Notes: generated by a model not told the origin, from the letters alone. 40,738 nucleotides of DNA from an uncultured Alphaproteobacteria bacterium (GCA_945957365.1 CAMFKI010000030.1:1-40738), one strand, 5' to 3'. Numbered from the stretch's first letter, positions 1 through 8,834 are shown. Numbers and translations are program-made.

Positions 1-123
1 GTGCGGTCAGGCACCCCCGGCACCTCCATTAAAGCGCAAATCGTCGAGACAAGCCCGGGCAAGGTGAATGTTCCGAAGCTGACAAGCTGGCATCTCCCTT
101 GCCTCGATGGCATACTCTTCCCC

Positions 124-3066
124 ATGTCCAGCAAAGCCTCCAGCGCCTCTCCCCTGAAACCCGGCGACCATCTCTACCTCATCGATGGTTCTGGGTATAT
201 TTTCCGCGCCTACCACGCGCTTCCACCGCTCACGCGGAAGTCCGACGGGCTCCCCGTCGGCGCCGTGCAGGGTTTCTGCAACATGCTGTGGAAGCTGCTG
301 AAGGAAACCAAGGCCGGCGAGAAGCCCACCCACCTCGCGGTGATCTTCGATCATTCCTCGAAGTCGTTCCGCAACGACATCTACCCGCAATACAAGGCGC
401 AGCGCCCCGAACCGCCGGCGGACCTGCGCCCGCAGTTCGGCCTGATCCGCCAGGCCACCCGCGCCTTCAACGTCGCCTGCGTCGAGCAGGCGAATTACGA
501 GGCGGATGATCTGATCGCCACCTATGCGAGGCAGGCGGTCGAGGCTGGCGCCACCTGCCGCATCGTCTCCTCCGACAAGGACCTGATGCAGCTGATCCGC
601 CCGGGCGTGGCGCTTTACGACACGATGAAGGACCGCGAGGTCGGCGAGCCTGAAGTGCTGGAGAAATTCGGCGTCACACCCGACAAGGTCGTCGACATCC
701 AGGCGCTGGCCGGTGACTCGGTCGACAACGTGCCAGGCGTCCCCGGCATCGGCGTGAAGACCGCGGCCCAGCTCATCACCGAATATGGCGACCTCGAAAC
801 GCTCCTCTCCCGCGCGCCTGAGATCAAGCAGCAGAAGCGCCGCGAGAACCTCATCGAATTCGCCGAGCAGGCCCGCATCTCCAAGAAGCTCGTGGTGCTC
901 GACGCGCATGTGCCCCTGGAACACGACGTCAGCGGCTTCGCGGTCGACGATCCCAAGGCCTCGCAGCTCATCGGCTTCACCAAGGCGCTGGAATTCACCT
1001 CCTTCACCAAGAAGGTGGCGGGCGAGCTCGACTCGGATTCTGCCGCCATCGATCCCATTCCCGTGGAGGTGAAGTTCTGGCCACCGGAAGGTGGCGACGG
1101 CGCCGTCCTCCCGCCGCCGCGCTTCGCCGCGAAGAAGGCGGAGCCCGCGGCAGAAGCTCCCGCCGCCATCACGCAATCCGCACCCGGCAGCGGCGACGCC
1201 GCGCTCCTCGCCATCCCCGTCACCCATGCGGATTATGAGACGGTGACGACGCGCCAGTCCCTCGCCGCCTGGGCGCAGTCGGCCTACGAGAAGGGCTACA
1301 TCGCGCTCGATACCGAGACCGATTCGCTCGACTCGATGCGCGCCAATCTCGTCGGCGTGTCGCTGGCGACCGCACCCGGCACCGCCTGCTACATTCCCCT
1401 CCAGCACAAGGCCACTGGCGGCGGCCTGTTCGGCGGCGAGCTGCTCGAAGGTCAGGTGCCGCTGGCCGAGGCCATCGCCGTGCTGAAGCCGCTGCTCGAG
1501 GACCCCTCCATCCTCAAGATCGGCCAGAACCTGAAATACGACATCGAGGTGCTGAAGCGGCACGGTATCGCGGTCGGGCCCATCGACGACACCATGCTCA
1601 TGTCCTACGTGCTCGAATCGGGTGACGTGGGCCACGGCATGGACGAGCTGTCGCTCCGCCACCTCAACCACAAGTGCATCGCCTTCAAGGACGTGGCCGG
1701 CTCCGGCAAGTCGATGATCACCTTCGACCGCGTGCCGGTGGCGGACGCCACGCGCTATGCGGCGGAGGATGCCGACATCACGCTGCGCCTCTGGCTGCTG
1801 CTGAAGCCACGCCTCGCGGCGATGGGCAAGCTCGCCGTTTATGAAACGCTGGAGCGCCCGCTGATCGCGGTGCTCGCCGCGATGGAGATGGAAGGCATCC
1901 TCATCGACCCGGAGCTGCTGCGCAAGCTGTCGAACGAGCTGGCCACATCGGCGGCGGTGATCGAGACCCACGTTTACGAGCTGGCGGGCGAGCGCTTCAA
2001 CATCGGCTCGCCGAAGCAGCTGGGCGACATGCTGTTCGGCCGCATGGGCCTGCCCGGCGGCAGGAAGACCGCGACGGGTGCATGGAGCACCGACTCGGAC
2101 GCGCTGGAGGACCTCGCGGGGCAGGGCATCGAGCTCGCCCGCCGCGTGCTCGACTGGCGCCAGCTGTCGAAGCTCCGCTCCACCTACACCGATGCGCTGC
2201 CCAACTACATCAACCCGGAGACGAAGCGCGTCCACACCTCATACTCGCTCGCCGCCACCTCCACGGGCCGGCTCGCCTCCACCGACCCGAACCTGCAGAA
2301 TATCCCCGTCCGCACCGAGGAGGGCCGCAAGATCCGTTCGGCCTTCATCGCGCCCGAAGGCTCGAAGCTGATCAGCGCCGACTACAGCCAGATCGAGCTG
2401 CGTGTCGTGGCCCATGTCGCCGACATCGCGCAGCTGAAAAAGGCCTTCGCCGAGGGCCAGGACATTCACGCCATGACGGCGTCCGAGATGTTCAGCACGC
2501 CGATCGAGGGCATGGACCCGATGGTGCGCCGCCGCGCCAAGGCGATCAATTTCGGCATCATCTACGGCATCTCGGCCTTCGGGCTGGCGAACCAGCTCGG
2601 CATCGGGCGCGACGAGGCGGGCGAGTATATCCGCACCTACTTCAAGCGCTTCCCCGGCATCAGGGACTACATGGAGGCGACCAAGCAGGAGGCCCGCGAC
2701 AAGGGCTATGTCGAGACCATCTTCGGCCGCCGCATGCATTTCCCGAGGATCAAGTCGCCGAACCCCTCGGAGCGTGCCTTCCTCGAGCGCGCCGCCATCA
2801 ACGCGCCGATCCAGGGGGCCGCCGCAGACATCATCCGCCGCGCCATGATCCGCATGCCCGATGCGCTCGCCGAAGCCGGCCTCTCGGCGCGCATGCTGCT
2901 GCAGGTCCATGACGAACTGATCTTCGAATGCGTCGATGCGGAAGCCGAGAAGACCATGGCGCTGGTCAAACGCGTGATGGTCTCCGCCCCCGATCCGGTG
3001 GTGAAGCTGAGCGTCCCCCTCCAGGTGGACGCGCGGGCGGCACAGAACTGGGAAGCCGCCCATTAG
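124..3066 (+). CDS. polA: DNA polymerase I
   Basis: DNA polymerase I of 980 residues, acting in Okazaki-fragment processing and repair-gap filling. Three family domains are present in order: an N-terminal 5'-3' exonuclease (residues about 10-300, with YEADDLIATYA and the helix-hairpin-helix GVPGIGVKTA), a 3'-5' proofreading domain with an intact DTE motif (Asp396/Glu398), and the family A polymerase domain. Polymerase motif A is DYSQIELR (Asp753) and motif C is VHDELIFE (Asp930/Glu931), so catalysis should be intact. A low-complexity Ala/Pro-rich linker (about 330-370) separates the first two domains. The reading frame is open back to a GTG at base 1, but the ATG at 124 is preferred because family similarity (LYLIDGSGYIFRAYHAL) begins just after it. 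It stands alone, with a 331-bp repeat-filled gap downstream. Confidence 0.97.
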   Translation: MSSKASSASPLKPGDHLYLIDGSGYIFRAYHALPPLTRKSDGLPVGAVQGFCNMLWKLLKETKAGEKPTHLAVIFDHSSKSFRNDIYPQYKAQRPEPPADLRPQFGLIRQATRAFNVACVEQANYEADDLIATYARQAVEAGATCRIVSSDKDLMQLIRPGVALYDTMKDREVGEPEVLEKFGVTPDKVVDIQALAGDSVDNVPGVPGIGVKTAAQLITEYGDLETLLSRAPEIKQQKRRENLIEFAEQARISKKLVVLDAHVPLEHDVSGFAVDDPKASQLIGFTKALEFTSFTKKVAGELDSDSAAIDPIPVEVKFWPPEGGDGAVLPPPRFAAKKAEPAAEAPAAITQSAPGSGDAALLAIPVTHADYETVTTRQSLAAWAQSAYEKGYIALDTETDSLDSMRANLVGVSLATAPGTACYIPLQHKATGGGLFGGELLEGQVPLAEAIAVLKPLLEDPSILKIGQNLKYDIEVLKRHGIAVGPIDDTMLMSYVLESGDVGHGMDELSLRHLNHKCIAFKDVAGSGKSMITFDRVPVADATRYAAEDADITLRLWLLLKPRLAAMGKLAVYETLERPLIAVLAAMEMEGILIDPELLRKLSNELATSAAVIETHVYELAGERFNIGSPKQLGDMLFGRMGLPGGRKTATGAWSTDSDALEDLAGQGIELARRVLDWRQLSKLRSTYTDALPNYINPETKRVHTSYSLAATSTGRLASTDPNLQNIPVRTEEGRKIRSAFIAPEGSKLISADYSQIELRVVAHVADIAQLKKAFAEGQDIHAMTASEMFSTPIEGMDPMVRRRAKAINFGIIYGISAFGLANQLGIGRDEAGEYIRTYFKRFPGIRDYMEATKQEARDKGYVETIFGRRMHFPRIKSPNPSERAFLERAAINAPIQGAAADIIRRAMIRMPDALAEAGLSARMLLQVHDELIFECVDAEAEKTMALVKRVMVSAPDPVVKLSVPLQVDARAAQNWEAAH

Positions 3067-3397
3067 GATTCACAATGTCAATCAGCAGAAGGCACGCTAG
3101 GGAAAGAGACCTAGCATAGGTGCGATGGAAAGTCAAGGATTTTATTCCATTAGCGGGCGCTAATGCGTCTCCTCGCCCTATCGGCCGTCATCCCGGCGAA
3201 AGCCGGGACCCCGCTTTGGTGCGGCGCACCTCGCATACACCTTGCCCCGGCTTGACCGGGGCATCCTCTTCCGTCGGCAGCAAAAGGATCGCCCGGTCGA
3301 GCCGGGCGAAGGTGAAGAGGGTGAGGCCGACAGCAAGGAAGCTGGATCCCGGCCTTCGCCGGGATGACGGCAGGGGGGAGGGGGAGCCAGGAGCCGC
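3067..3397. repeat. Intergenic mosaic of inverted repeats
   Basis: This 331-bp gene-free stretch separates the convergent polA and selO genes. Two near-identical arms in opposite orientation, 3184-3208 and 3347-3371, match at 24 of 25 positions (core GTCATCCCGGCGAA), and each arm is itself a CCCGGC/GCCGGG hairpin. Between them lie two more perfect hairpins: 3243-3250 with 3256-3263 (TGCCCCGG/CCGGGGCA) and 3291-3296 with 3302-3307 (GCCCGG/CCGGGC). This resembles the dispersed intergenic palindromic elements seen in many alphaproteobacteria. No coding potential is convincing here; short open frames crossing it run over the palindromes. Confidence 0.75.
3148..3165 (+). terminator. Candidate polA terminator hairpin
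   Basis: CATTAGC (3148-3154) pairs perfectly with GCTAATG (3159-3165) around a four-base loop. It follows an A/T-rich stretch about 80 bases after the polA stop. A second small hairpin, GCTAGG/CCTAGC, lies at 3096-3101 and 3110-3115. There is no clear T tract, so assignment as a terminator is tentative. Confidence 0.35.
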
Positions 3398-4831
3398 CTA
3401 GGTTCCGCAGAAGGTCCGATACGCCCCGTCCGGCTCCGCCGGAGCCTGCGCGTATCTCTCCGCCCCGGCCTGCTCCTGATATGGATTCATCAGCACCCGG
3501 AGCATCTCCGCGAAGGGTCCGAAATCCTGGCGCTCCACAGCGGCGCTGATCATCTCCTCGACCAGGTGATTGCGCGGAATGTAAACGGGGTTCACCGACC
3601 GCATCAGTGCCTGCCGCTCCTCCGCCGTCTGCGGGTCGCGCGCCAGCCTTTCGCGCCATTGCGGCAGCCAGTGATTCAGCGCCTCGGGCTCCCCGCCAGT
3701 GCTCAGCATACGGAAGGTCGTCGTGAAATCCGCCCGCGCCATCTGCATCGCGTCCAGCATCGCCTGAACGAGATCGAGGTCGCCTCCCTCTTCGGACACG
3801 AGCCCGATCTTCTTCCGGAAGCCGGCGAGCCAGTGTCTCGTATAGATTGCCGGAAAGCCCTCGATCCGCTCCGTGGCGATCCGGATCGCCGCCTCGCGGT
3901 CCTTGTCGATGAAGGCCAGCAGCGTCTCGGCAAGCCGGGCGAGGTTCCACTGCGCGATGGGCGCCTGATTCGCATAGGCATAGCGGCCATAGGTGTCGAT
4001 CGAACTGAACACCGTCCCGGGATCATAGGCGTCCATGAAGGCGCAGGGGCCGTAGTCGATGGTCTCGCCCGAAACGCTCGTGTTGTCTGTGTTCATCACG
4101 CCATGGATGAAGCCCACCTGCGCCCAGCGCGCCACCAGTGAGCCTTGCGCCTCCATCACCGCATCGAGCAGCGCGAGGGCCGGGTTCTCCGAACCCTGGA
4201 GCGCGGGATAGTGCCGTTCGATCACATGGTCGATCAGCAGCTTCAGCGCCTCGAAGTCCTGCCTCACGGCGAAGAACTGGAAGGTCCCCACCCGGATATG
4301 GCTCGATGCCACCCGGGTCAGCACTGCGCCGGGCAGAACGTCCTCGCGGTAAACCCGCTCGCCCGTCGTCGCCGCCATCAAGGCCCGCGTCGTCGGAATA
4401 CCCAGCGCGCTCATCGCCTCGCTGACCAGATACTCGCGCAGCACCGGCCCCAGCGCCGCCCGCCCGTCGCCGCCGCGCGAGAAGGGCGTGCGGCCGGAGC
4501 CCTTGAGCTGGATGTCCCTGCGGCGGCCGTTCACGTCCACCACCTCGCCCAGCAGGATGGCCCGGCCGTCGCCCAGCTGCGGCACGAAATTGCCGAACTG
4601 GTGCCCGGCATAGGCCTGGGCCAGCGGGCTGGCGCCATCGGGGATGGCGTTGCCCACCGCCACCTCCGCGGTCAGCAGGGCAGGGTCGATGCCCAGCTCG
4701 CGGGCCAGTGCGTCGTTCACCCGGATCAGGCGCGGGGCCGAAACCGGCGTGGGGCTCACCCCCACATGCATGGAGCCGGGCAGGCGGGCATAGGAATTGT
4801 CGAAGGCAATGGCGCGGTGAGCTTCGGTCAT
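3398..4831 (-). CDS. selO: SelO/YdiU family protein adenylyltransferase
   Basis: Member of the SelO (YdiU/UPF0061) pseudokinase family, 477 residues, the usual bacterial length. Characterised members transfer AMP from ATP to Ser/Thr/Tyr of protein substrates and take part in the oxidative stress response. Visible signatures are LKGSGRTPFSRGGDGRA (residues about 109-125, nucleotide binding), HGVMNTDN (243-250) and DYGPCAFMD (259-267), which carry the Asp/Asn metal ligands. The protein ends in FCGT, so the conserved near-C-terminal cysteine (Cys475), the position of selenocysteine in eukaryotic SelO, is kept as Cys. The frame extends 17 codons upstream, but ATG 4831 (MTEAHR) fits the family start. 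It is divergent from ahcY; the 131-bp gap between them holds the palindrome at 4878-4899. The family call is firm; the substrates are unknown. Confidence 0.93.
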   Translation of the reverse strand: MTEAHRAIAFDNSYARLPGSMHVGVSPTPVSAPRLIRVNDALARELGIDPALLTAEVAVGNAIPDGASPLAQAYAGHQFGNFVPQLGDGRAILLGEVVDVNGRRRDIQLKGSGRTPFSRGGDGRAALGPVLREYLVSEAMSALGIPTTRALMAATTGERVYREDVLPGAVLTRVASSHIRVGTFQFFAVRQDFEALKLLIDHVIERHYPALQGSENPALALLDAVMEAQGSLVARWAQVGFIHGVMNTDNTSVSGETIDYGPCAFMDAYDPGTVFSSIDTYGRYAYANQAPIAQWNLARLAETLLAFIDKDREAAIRIATERIEGFPAIYTRHWLAGFRKKIGLVSEEGGDLDLVQAMLDAMQMARADFTTTFRMLSTGGEPEALNHWLPQWRERLARDPQTAEERQALMRSVNPVYIPRNHLVEEMISAAVERQDFGPFAEMLRVLMNPYQEQAGAERYAQAPAEPDGAYRTFCGT

Positions 4832-4877
4832 GCCCGGCAATATAGGGCGGGAGCGGCGGAAGTTCCTCTCCGGAAAC

Positions 4878-4899
4878 GACATAAAGAATTCTTTATGTC
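4878..4899. promoter_or_regulatory. 22-bp perfect palindrome, candidate operator for ahcY
   Basis: The half-site GACATAAAGAA is followed immediately by its exact reverse complement, giving a 22-bp palindrome with no mismatch and AT-rich content in a GC-rich genome. It ends four bases before the proposed -35 box of ahcY and lies between the divergent selO and ahcY starts. From memory, ArsR-family regulators of S-adenosylhomocysteine/methionine metabolism in proteobacteria bind motifs of the CATAAAG-N-CTTTATG kind near ahcY. The palindrome itself is seen; the regulator's identity is inferred, and no such regulator gene lies in the window. Confidence 0.65.
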
Positions 4900-4903
4900 C
4901 TGA

Positions 4904-4932
4904 TGGACAGCCCCCCGGAGCACTGCTATAGA
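4904..4932 (+). promoter_or_regulatory. Candidate sigma-70 promoter of ahcY
   Basis: TGGACA (4904-4909) and TATAGA (4927-4932) are separated by 17 bases and lie 31 bases upstream of the ahcY ATG. A start site near 4939 would leave a leader of about 25 bases, enough for the AGAGGACGAG ribosome-binding region (4951-4960) but too short for a riboswitch. Confidence 0.55.
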
Positions 4933-4962
4933 CCGGCCCAAATTCAGCACAGAGGACGAGAC

Positions 4963-6369
4963 ATGACCCGGACCCACGACTATCACGTTGCCGACATCAA
5001 GCTCGCTGACTGGGGCCGCAAGGAAATCGACATGGCCGAGGTCGAGATGCCGGGCCTCATGGCGACGCGCGCCGAATACAAGGCGCTGCAGCCGCTGCGC
5101 GGCGCCCGCATTTCGGGCTCGCTGCACATGACCATCCAGACCGCCGTGCTGATCGAGACCCTCGTGGCGCTCGGCGCCGACGTGCGCTGGGCCTCCTGCA
5201 ACATCTACTCGACGCAGGACCATGCCGCCGCGGCCATCGCCGCCGCCGGCATCCCCGTCTTCGCCTTCAAGGGCGAGAGCCTGAAGGACTACTGGGACTA
5301 CACCGCGAAGATCTTCGACTGGCCGGACGGCCAGCCCTCCAACATGATCCTCGACGACGGCGGCGACGCGACGCTCTACATCCTCCTCGGCTCCAAGGCC
5401 GAGAAGGACCCGAGCCTCGTCGCCCACCCGAAGAGCGAGGAGGAGGAATATCTCTTCGCCGCCATCAAGAAGCGCATCAAGGAACAGCCGGGCTGGTTCG
5501 ACAAGGTGAAGGCCGCGATCAAGGGGGTCTCGGAAGAGACGACGACCGGCGTCCACCGCCTCTACGAGCTGCAGAAGAAGGGCGAGCTGCCCTTCCCCGC
5601 GATCAACGTCAACGACTCGGTCACCAAGTCGAAGTTCGACAACAAGTACGGCTGCCGTGAATCCCTCGTCGACGCGATCCGCCGCGGCACCGACGTGATG
5701 ATGGCCGGCAAGGTCGCCGTGGTCGCGGGCTATGGCGACGTCGGCAAGGGCTCGGCCGCTTCGCTCAAGGGCTCGGGCGCCCGCGTCATCGTGACGGAAG
5801 TCGATCCGATCTGCGCGCTGCAGGCGGCGATGGACGGCTTCGCGGTGCAGACCATGGAAGACGTGGTCGGAACGGCGGACATCTTCGTCACCGCCACCGG
5901 CAACAAGGACGTGATCACGGTCGATCACATGAAGCAGATGAAGGACATGGCCATCGTCTGCAACATCGGCCACTTCGACAACGAGATTCAGGTCTCCGAG
6001 CTTCGGAACTTCAAGTCCACCAACATCAAGCCGCAGGTGGACATGATCCACATGCCGTCGGGCGCGCGCGTCATCCTCCTCTCGCAGGGCCGCCTGGTGA
6101 ACCTCGGCAACGCCACCGGCCATCCGAGCTTCGTGATGTCGGCCTCCTTCACCAACCAGACGCTCGCCCAGATCGAGCTCTTCACCGCGGCCGGCACGGG
6201 CAAGTACAAGAACGAAGTCTACGTGCTGCCGAAGCACCTCGACGAGAAGGTGGCCCGCCTGCACCTGGACAAGCTTGGCGTGAAGCTGACCAAGCTCAAG
6301 GACGACCAGGCGGCCTATATCGGCGTGACACCCCAAGGTCCGTTCAAGCCGGAATATTACCGCTACTGA
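4963..6369 (+). CDS. ahcY: Adenosylhomocysteinase
   Basis: S-adenosyl-L-homocysteine hydrolase, a cytoplasmic NAD-dependent enzyme that reversibly splits S-adenosylhomocysteine into adenosine and homocysteine, relieving product inhibition of methyltransferases. The 468 residues fit the long bacterial form with the insertion in the catalytic domain. The NAD-binding Rossmann motif VAGYGDVGKGSA is clear, as are substrate-domain segments (GARISGSLHMTIQTAVLIE, WASCNIYSTQDHAAAA) and the C-terminal KPEYYRY. ATG 4963 was chosen over the frame start at 4903 because it follows a purine-rich AGAGGACGAG and begins family similarity (YHVADIKLADWGRKEI). The palindrome and promoter just upstream suggest dedicated control. 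A strong hairpin follows the stop. Confidence 0.97.
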   Translation: MTRTHDYHVADIKLADWGRKEIDMAEVEMPGLMATRAEYKALQPLRGARISGSLHMTIQTAVLIETLVALGADVRWASCNIYSTQDHAAAAIAAAGIPVFAFKGESLKDYWDYTAKIFDWPDGQPSNMILDDGGDATLYILLGSKAEKDPSLVAHPKSEEEEYLFAAIKKRIKEQPGWFDKVKAAIKGVSEETTTGVHRLYELQKKGELPFPAINVNDSVTKSKFDNKYGCRESLVDAIRRGTDVMMAGKVAVVAGYGDVGKGSAASLKGSGARVIVTEVDPICALQAAMDGFAVQTMEDVVGTADIFVTATGNKDVITVDHMKQMKDMAIVCNIGHFDNEIQVSELRNFKSTNIKPQVDMIHMPSGARVILLSQGRLVNLGNATGHPSFVMSASFTNQTLAQIELFTAAGTGKYKNEVYVLPKHLDEKVARLHLDKLGVKLTKLKDDQAAYIGVTPQGPFKPEYYRY

Positions 6370-6379
6370 GGATTCCGGC

Positions 6380-6413
6380 CCGCCCCGCTTTTGGTTATAC
6401 CGAAGCGGGGCGG
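6380..6413 (+). terminator. Hairpin after ahcY
   Basis: CCGCCCCGCTT (6380-6390) pairs perfectly with AAGCGGGGCGG (6403-6413) around a 12-base loop that contains a further GGT/ACC pairing. It starts 10 bases after the ahcY stop. No T tract follows, so it may be a weak terminator, an mRNA-stabilising 3' end, or an attenuator that lowers transcription into divL. Confidence 0.55.
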
Positions 6414-6462
6414 ATGACCGGCTGATTCGGCAGGCCATCCCGGCACTTTGACCGGAGAAGAC

Positions 6463-8829
6463 ATGGACGCCGGTTTCGGCAACAGCTTGGCGGGCGACGG
6501 GGTCGCCCTCATTGCCGTTTTGGCCGCCACCGGCGTTTTCCTCATCACCCGCCGCCTGCTGCGCCGGCTGGGCGGCAATTCCGCCCGGCAGCGCATCGCC
6601 GATCTCGAGGCCCGGTTGAACGAGGCCGAAACCGCCATTGCGGCGGAAGCCCATGTTCTGGTGATCTGGCGCGGCAGGAATGCGCTGCCGGACCGCGTGA
6701 TGGGCTCCATGCATGGCGCGGCAACGCTTCCCGAAAGCCCCAGGGCCCTCATCGATTTTTCCGCCTGGCTCGACCGTGATTCGGCCTCCGCCCTCGCCGA
6801 TTGCCTGCACGACCTCCGCCAGGACGGCACGCCCTTCAATATCGCCATCAAGAGCCTCAACGACGAGCTGCTGGAGGCCGATGGCCGCACCGCCGGCGGC
6901 CTGGCCACGCTGCGCTTCCGACCGCTGGCTGGCGAGCGCCGGCAGATCGCCGCGCTGGCGCATGAGGCGCATCGCCTCGGCAAGCAGGTGGAGCGCCTGA
7001 GAGCCGTGCTCGATGCGGCTCCCCTGCCGGTCTGGCTGCGCGGCTCCGAAGGCAAGCTGCTGTGGGTCAACCAGTGCTATGCCGCGGCAGTCGACGCCAG
7101 GGACCCCGATCTCGTGGTGGCGCAGGGCACCGAGCTCACCGGCCGCGCCGCCATGGACCGCACGGCGGCCAGCGCCACGACGGGCTGCCTCGGCCGCATC
7201 CATGCGGTGGTGTCGGGCTCGATGCGGGCCCTCGACGTGTTCGAGGTGCCGGTCACCGGCGGCACCGCCGGCTTCGCCATCGACATGACGGTGCTGGAGA
7301 AGGCCGAGAAGGAGCTCGACCGCCACATCAAGGCCCACACCTCGACGCTCAACAAGCTCGACACCGCCATCGCGATCTTCGGCCCCGACCAGCGCCTGCG
7401 CTTTCACAATGCCGCCTATGCCGAGCTCTGGCCGCTCGATTCCGAATGGCTCGACAGCCATCCGCCCGATGCCGAGATCCTCGACCGGCTCAGGAACCAG
7501 CGCTGCATTCCCGAACAGGCGAATTACCGCGAGTGGCGCGCCAAGCAGCTCACCGCCTACACCACGATCGAGCCGCGCGAGGACTGGTGGCACCTGCCCG
7601 ACGGCCGCACGCTGCACGTCGTCTGCGAGCAGCACCCCTTCGGCGGCCTCACCTATCTCTACGAGAACGTGACCGACGAGCTGGCGCTGGAAAGCCGCTA
7701 CAACGAGCTGATCGGTGTGCAGCGCGAGACGCTGGACAATCTCGAAGAGGGCATCGCCCTCATCGGGTCCGACGGCCGTCTCAAGCTCCACAATCCGGCC
7801 TTCGCGCAGTTCTGGCAGCTCGATCCCGAAGCCCTCGAAGCGCAGCCGCACATCGAGGAACTGGCCCAGCACGGCAGCCAGCTCGCCACCGATTCGAGTT
7901 CGTGGGACGAGGTGCGCTACAGCGTGACCAGGCTCGATGCCGAGCGCAAACCCGTCACCGGCAAGATCGACGTCGCCGACCGCGTGCTGCAGTTCGTCGC
8001 CGTGCCTTTGCCCGATGGCAACACGCTCCTCACCTTCGCCGATATTTCCGACTCGGCCCGCATGGAGCGCGCCCTGCGCGACCGCGCCGATGCGCTCGAA
8101 GCCGCCGACCGCCTCAAGAACATGTTCCTCTCCAACGTGTCCTACGAGATCAGGACGCCGCTCACCTCCATCCTCGGCTTCGCCGAGGGCCTGCAGATCG
8201 GGCTCGCCGGGCCGCTCACGGCGAAGCAGCAGGACTATGTGCGCGATATCCGCCGCTCCTCCACCGACCTCAAGACCATCATCGACGCGATCATCGACCT
8301 GACCGCCATCGATGCCGGGGCACTGGAGCTGAAGCTCGAACACGTCGAGGTCACGGCCCTGCTCGAGGCGGTGGCCGAGAAGCTGGCGAACCAGATCGAC
8401 GAGCGCGACCTGACGCTGAACATCGAGGTGGGGGCCGACGTCAACAGCTTCGTCGCCGACCCGAAGCGCGTGGAGCAGATCCTCTCGAACCTGCTCTCCA
8501 ACGCCATCGGCTTCTCCGACCGCGGCGCCACCATCCGCATGGGGGCGAAGAAGACGCGCGGCCAGCTGCAGCTCTGGGTCTCCGACCAGGGCCGCGGCAT
8601 CGAGCCCGAATTCCAGAAACAGGCCTTCGACCGCTTCCAGTCGCGCCCCATTCCCGGCGGCCATCGCGGGCCCGGCCTCGGCCTCGCCATCGTCAAGAGC
8701 TTTGTCGAGCTGCATGAGGGGCAGGTGTCGCTCCTCTCCAAGATCAACCAGGGCACCACCGTCCTCTGCACCTTCCCGCTCGACGGGCCCGGTGCCGCCC
8801 AGCGGACGGATGTCCGCAAGTCGGCCTGA
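6463..8829 (+). CDS. divL: DivL-type PAS sensor pseudo-histidine kinase
   Basis: Membrane-anchored multi-PAS kinase-like protein of 788 residues. One transmembrane helix lies near residues 11-30, followed by a coiled region, two to three PAS-like domains (about 180-265, 300-410, 420-530), a dimerisation helix (DHp) and a C-terminal HATPase domain with N box (NLLSNAIGFSD), G1 (DQGRGIEP) and G2 (GPGLGLAIV). The DHp H-box reads NVSYEIRTPLTS: the phosphoacceptor His is replaced by Tyr561 (codon 8143-8145). This is the hallmark of Caulobacter DivL, which binds phosphorylated DivK and tunes CckA, and hence CtrA, during the cell cycle. The length and the position between ahcY and tsaE agree with DivL in related genomes. 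The start is ATG 6463 after GGAGAAG. The identity is strong; whether this protein regulates a CckA homologue is inferred. Confidence 0.9.
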   Translation: MDAGFGNSLAGDGVALIAVLAATGVFLITRRLLRRLGGNSARQRIADLEARLNEAETAIAAEAHVLVIWRGRNALPDRVMGSMHGAATLPESPRALIDFSAWLDRDSASALADCLHDLRQDGTPFNIAIKSLNDELLEADGRTAGGLATLRFRPLAGERRQIAALAHEAHRLGKQVERLRAVLDAAPLPVWLRGSEGKLLWVNQCYAAAVDARDPDLVVAQGTELTGRAAMDRTAASATTGCLGRIHAVVSGSMRALDVFEVPVTGGTAGFAIDMTVLEKAEKELDRHIKAHTSTLNKLDTAIAIFGPDQRLRFHNAAYAELWPLDSEWLDSHPPDAEILDRLRNQRCIPEQANYREWRAKQLTAYTTIEPREDWWHLPDGRTLHVVCEQHPFGGLTYLYENVTDELALESRYNELIGVQRETLDNLEEGIALIGSDGRLKLHNPAFAQFWQLDPEALEAQPHIEELAQHGSQLATDSSSWDEVRYSVTRLDAERKPVTGKIDVADRVLQFVAVPLPDGNTLLTFADISDSARMERALRDRADALEAADRLKNMFLSNVSYEIRTPLTSILGFAEGLQIGLAGPLTAKQQDYVRDIRRSSTDLKTIIDAIIDLTAIDAGALELKLEHVEVTALLEAVAEKLANQIDERDLTLNIEVGADVNSFVADPKRVEQILSNLLSNAIGFSDRGATIRMGAKKTRGQLQLWVSDQGRGIEPEFQKQAFDRFQSRPIPGGHRGPGLGLAIVKSFVELHEGQVSLLSKINQGTTVLCTFPLDGPGAAQRTDVRKSA

Positions 8830-8834
8830 CCACG

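Noticed and set aside
7..2235. A 742-codon minus-strand frame opposite polA
   Set aside because: Antisense shadow; all polymerase domains and catalytic motifs are read on the plus strand.
4900..4962. S-adenosylhomocysteine riboswitch upstream of ahcY
   Set aside because: The leader after the proposed promoter is only about 25 bases and I see no pseudoknot or conserved riboswitch core; the palindromic DNA operator explains control better.
4828..8715. A 1295-codon open frame on the minus strand opposite ahcY and divL
   Set aside because: It runs antisense through two clearly conserved genes, has Arg/Val/His/Gly-rich low-complexity composition and no recognisable domain; high GC leaves antisense frames open.
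6463..8829. Ordinary histidine kinase call for divL
   Set aside because: The phosphoacceptor position is Tyr, not His, and the neighbourhood matches divL.
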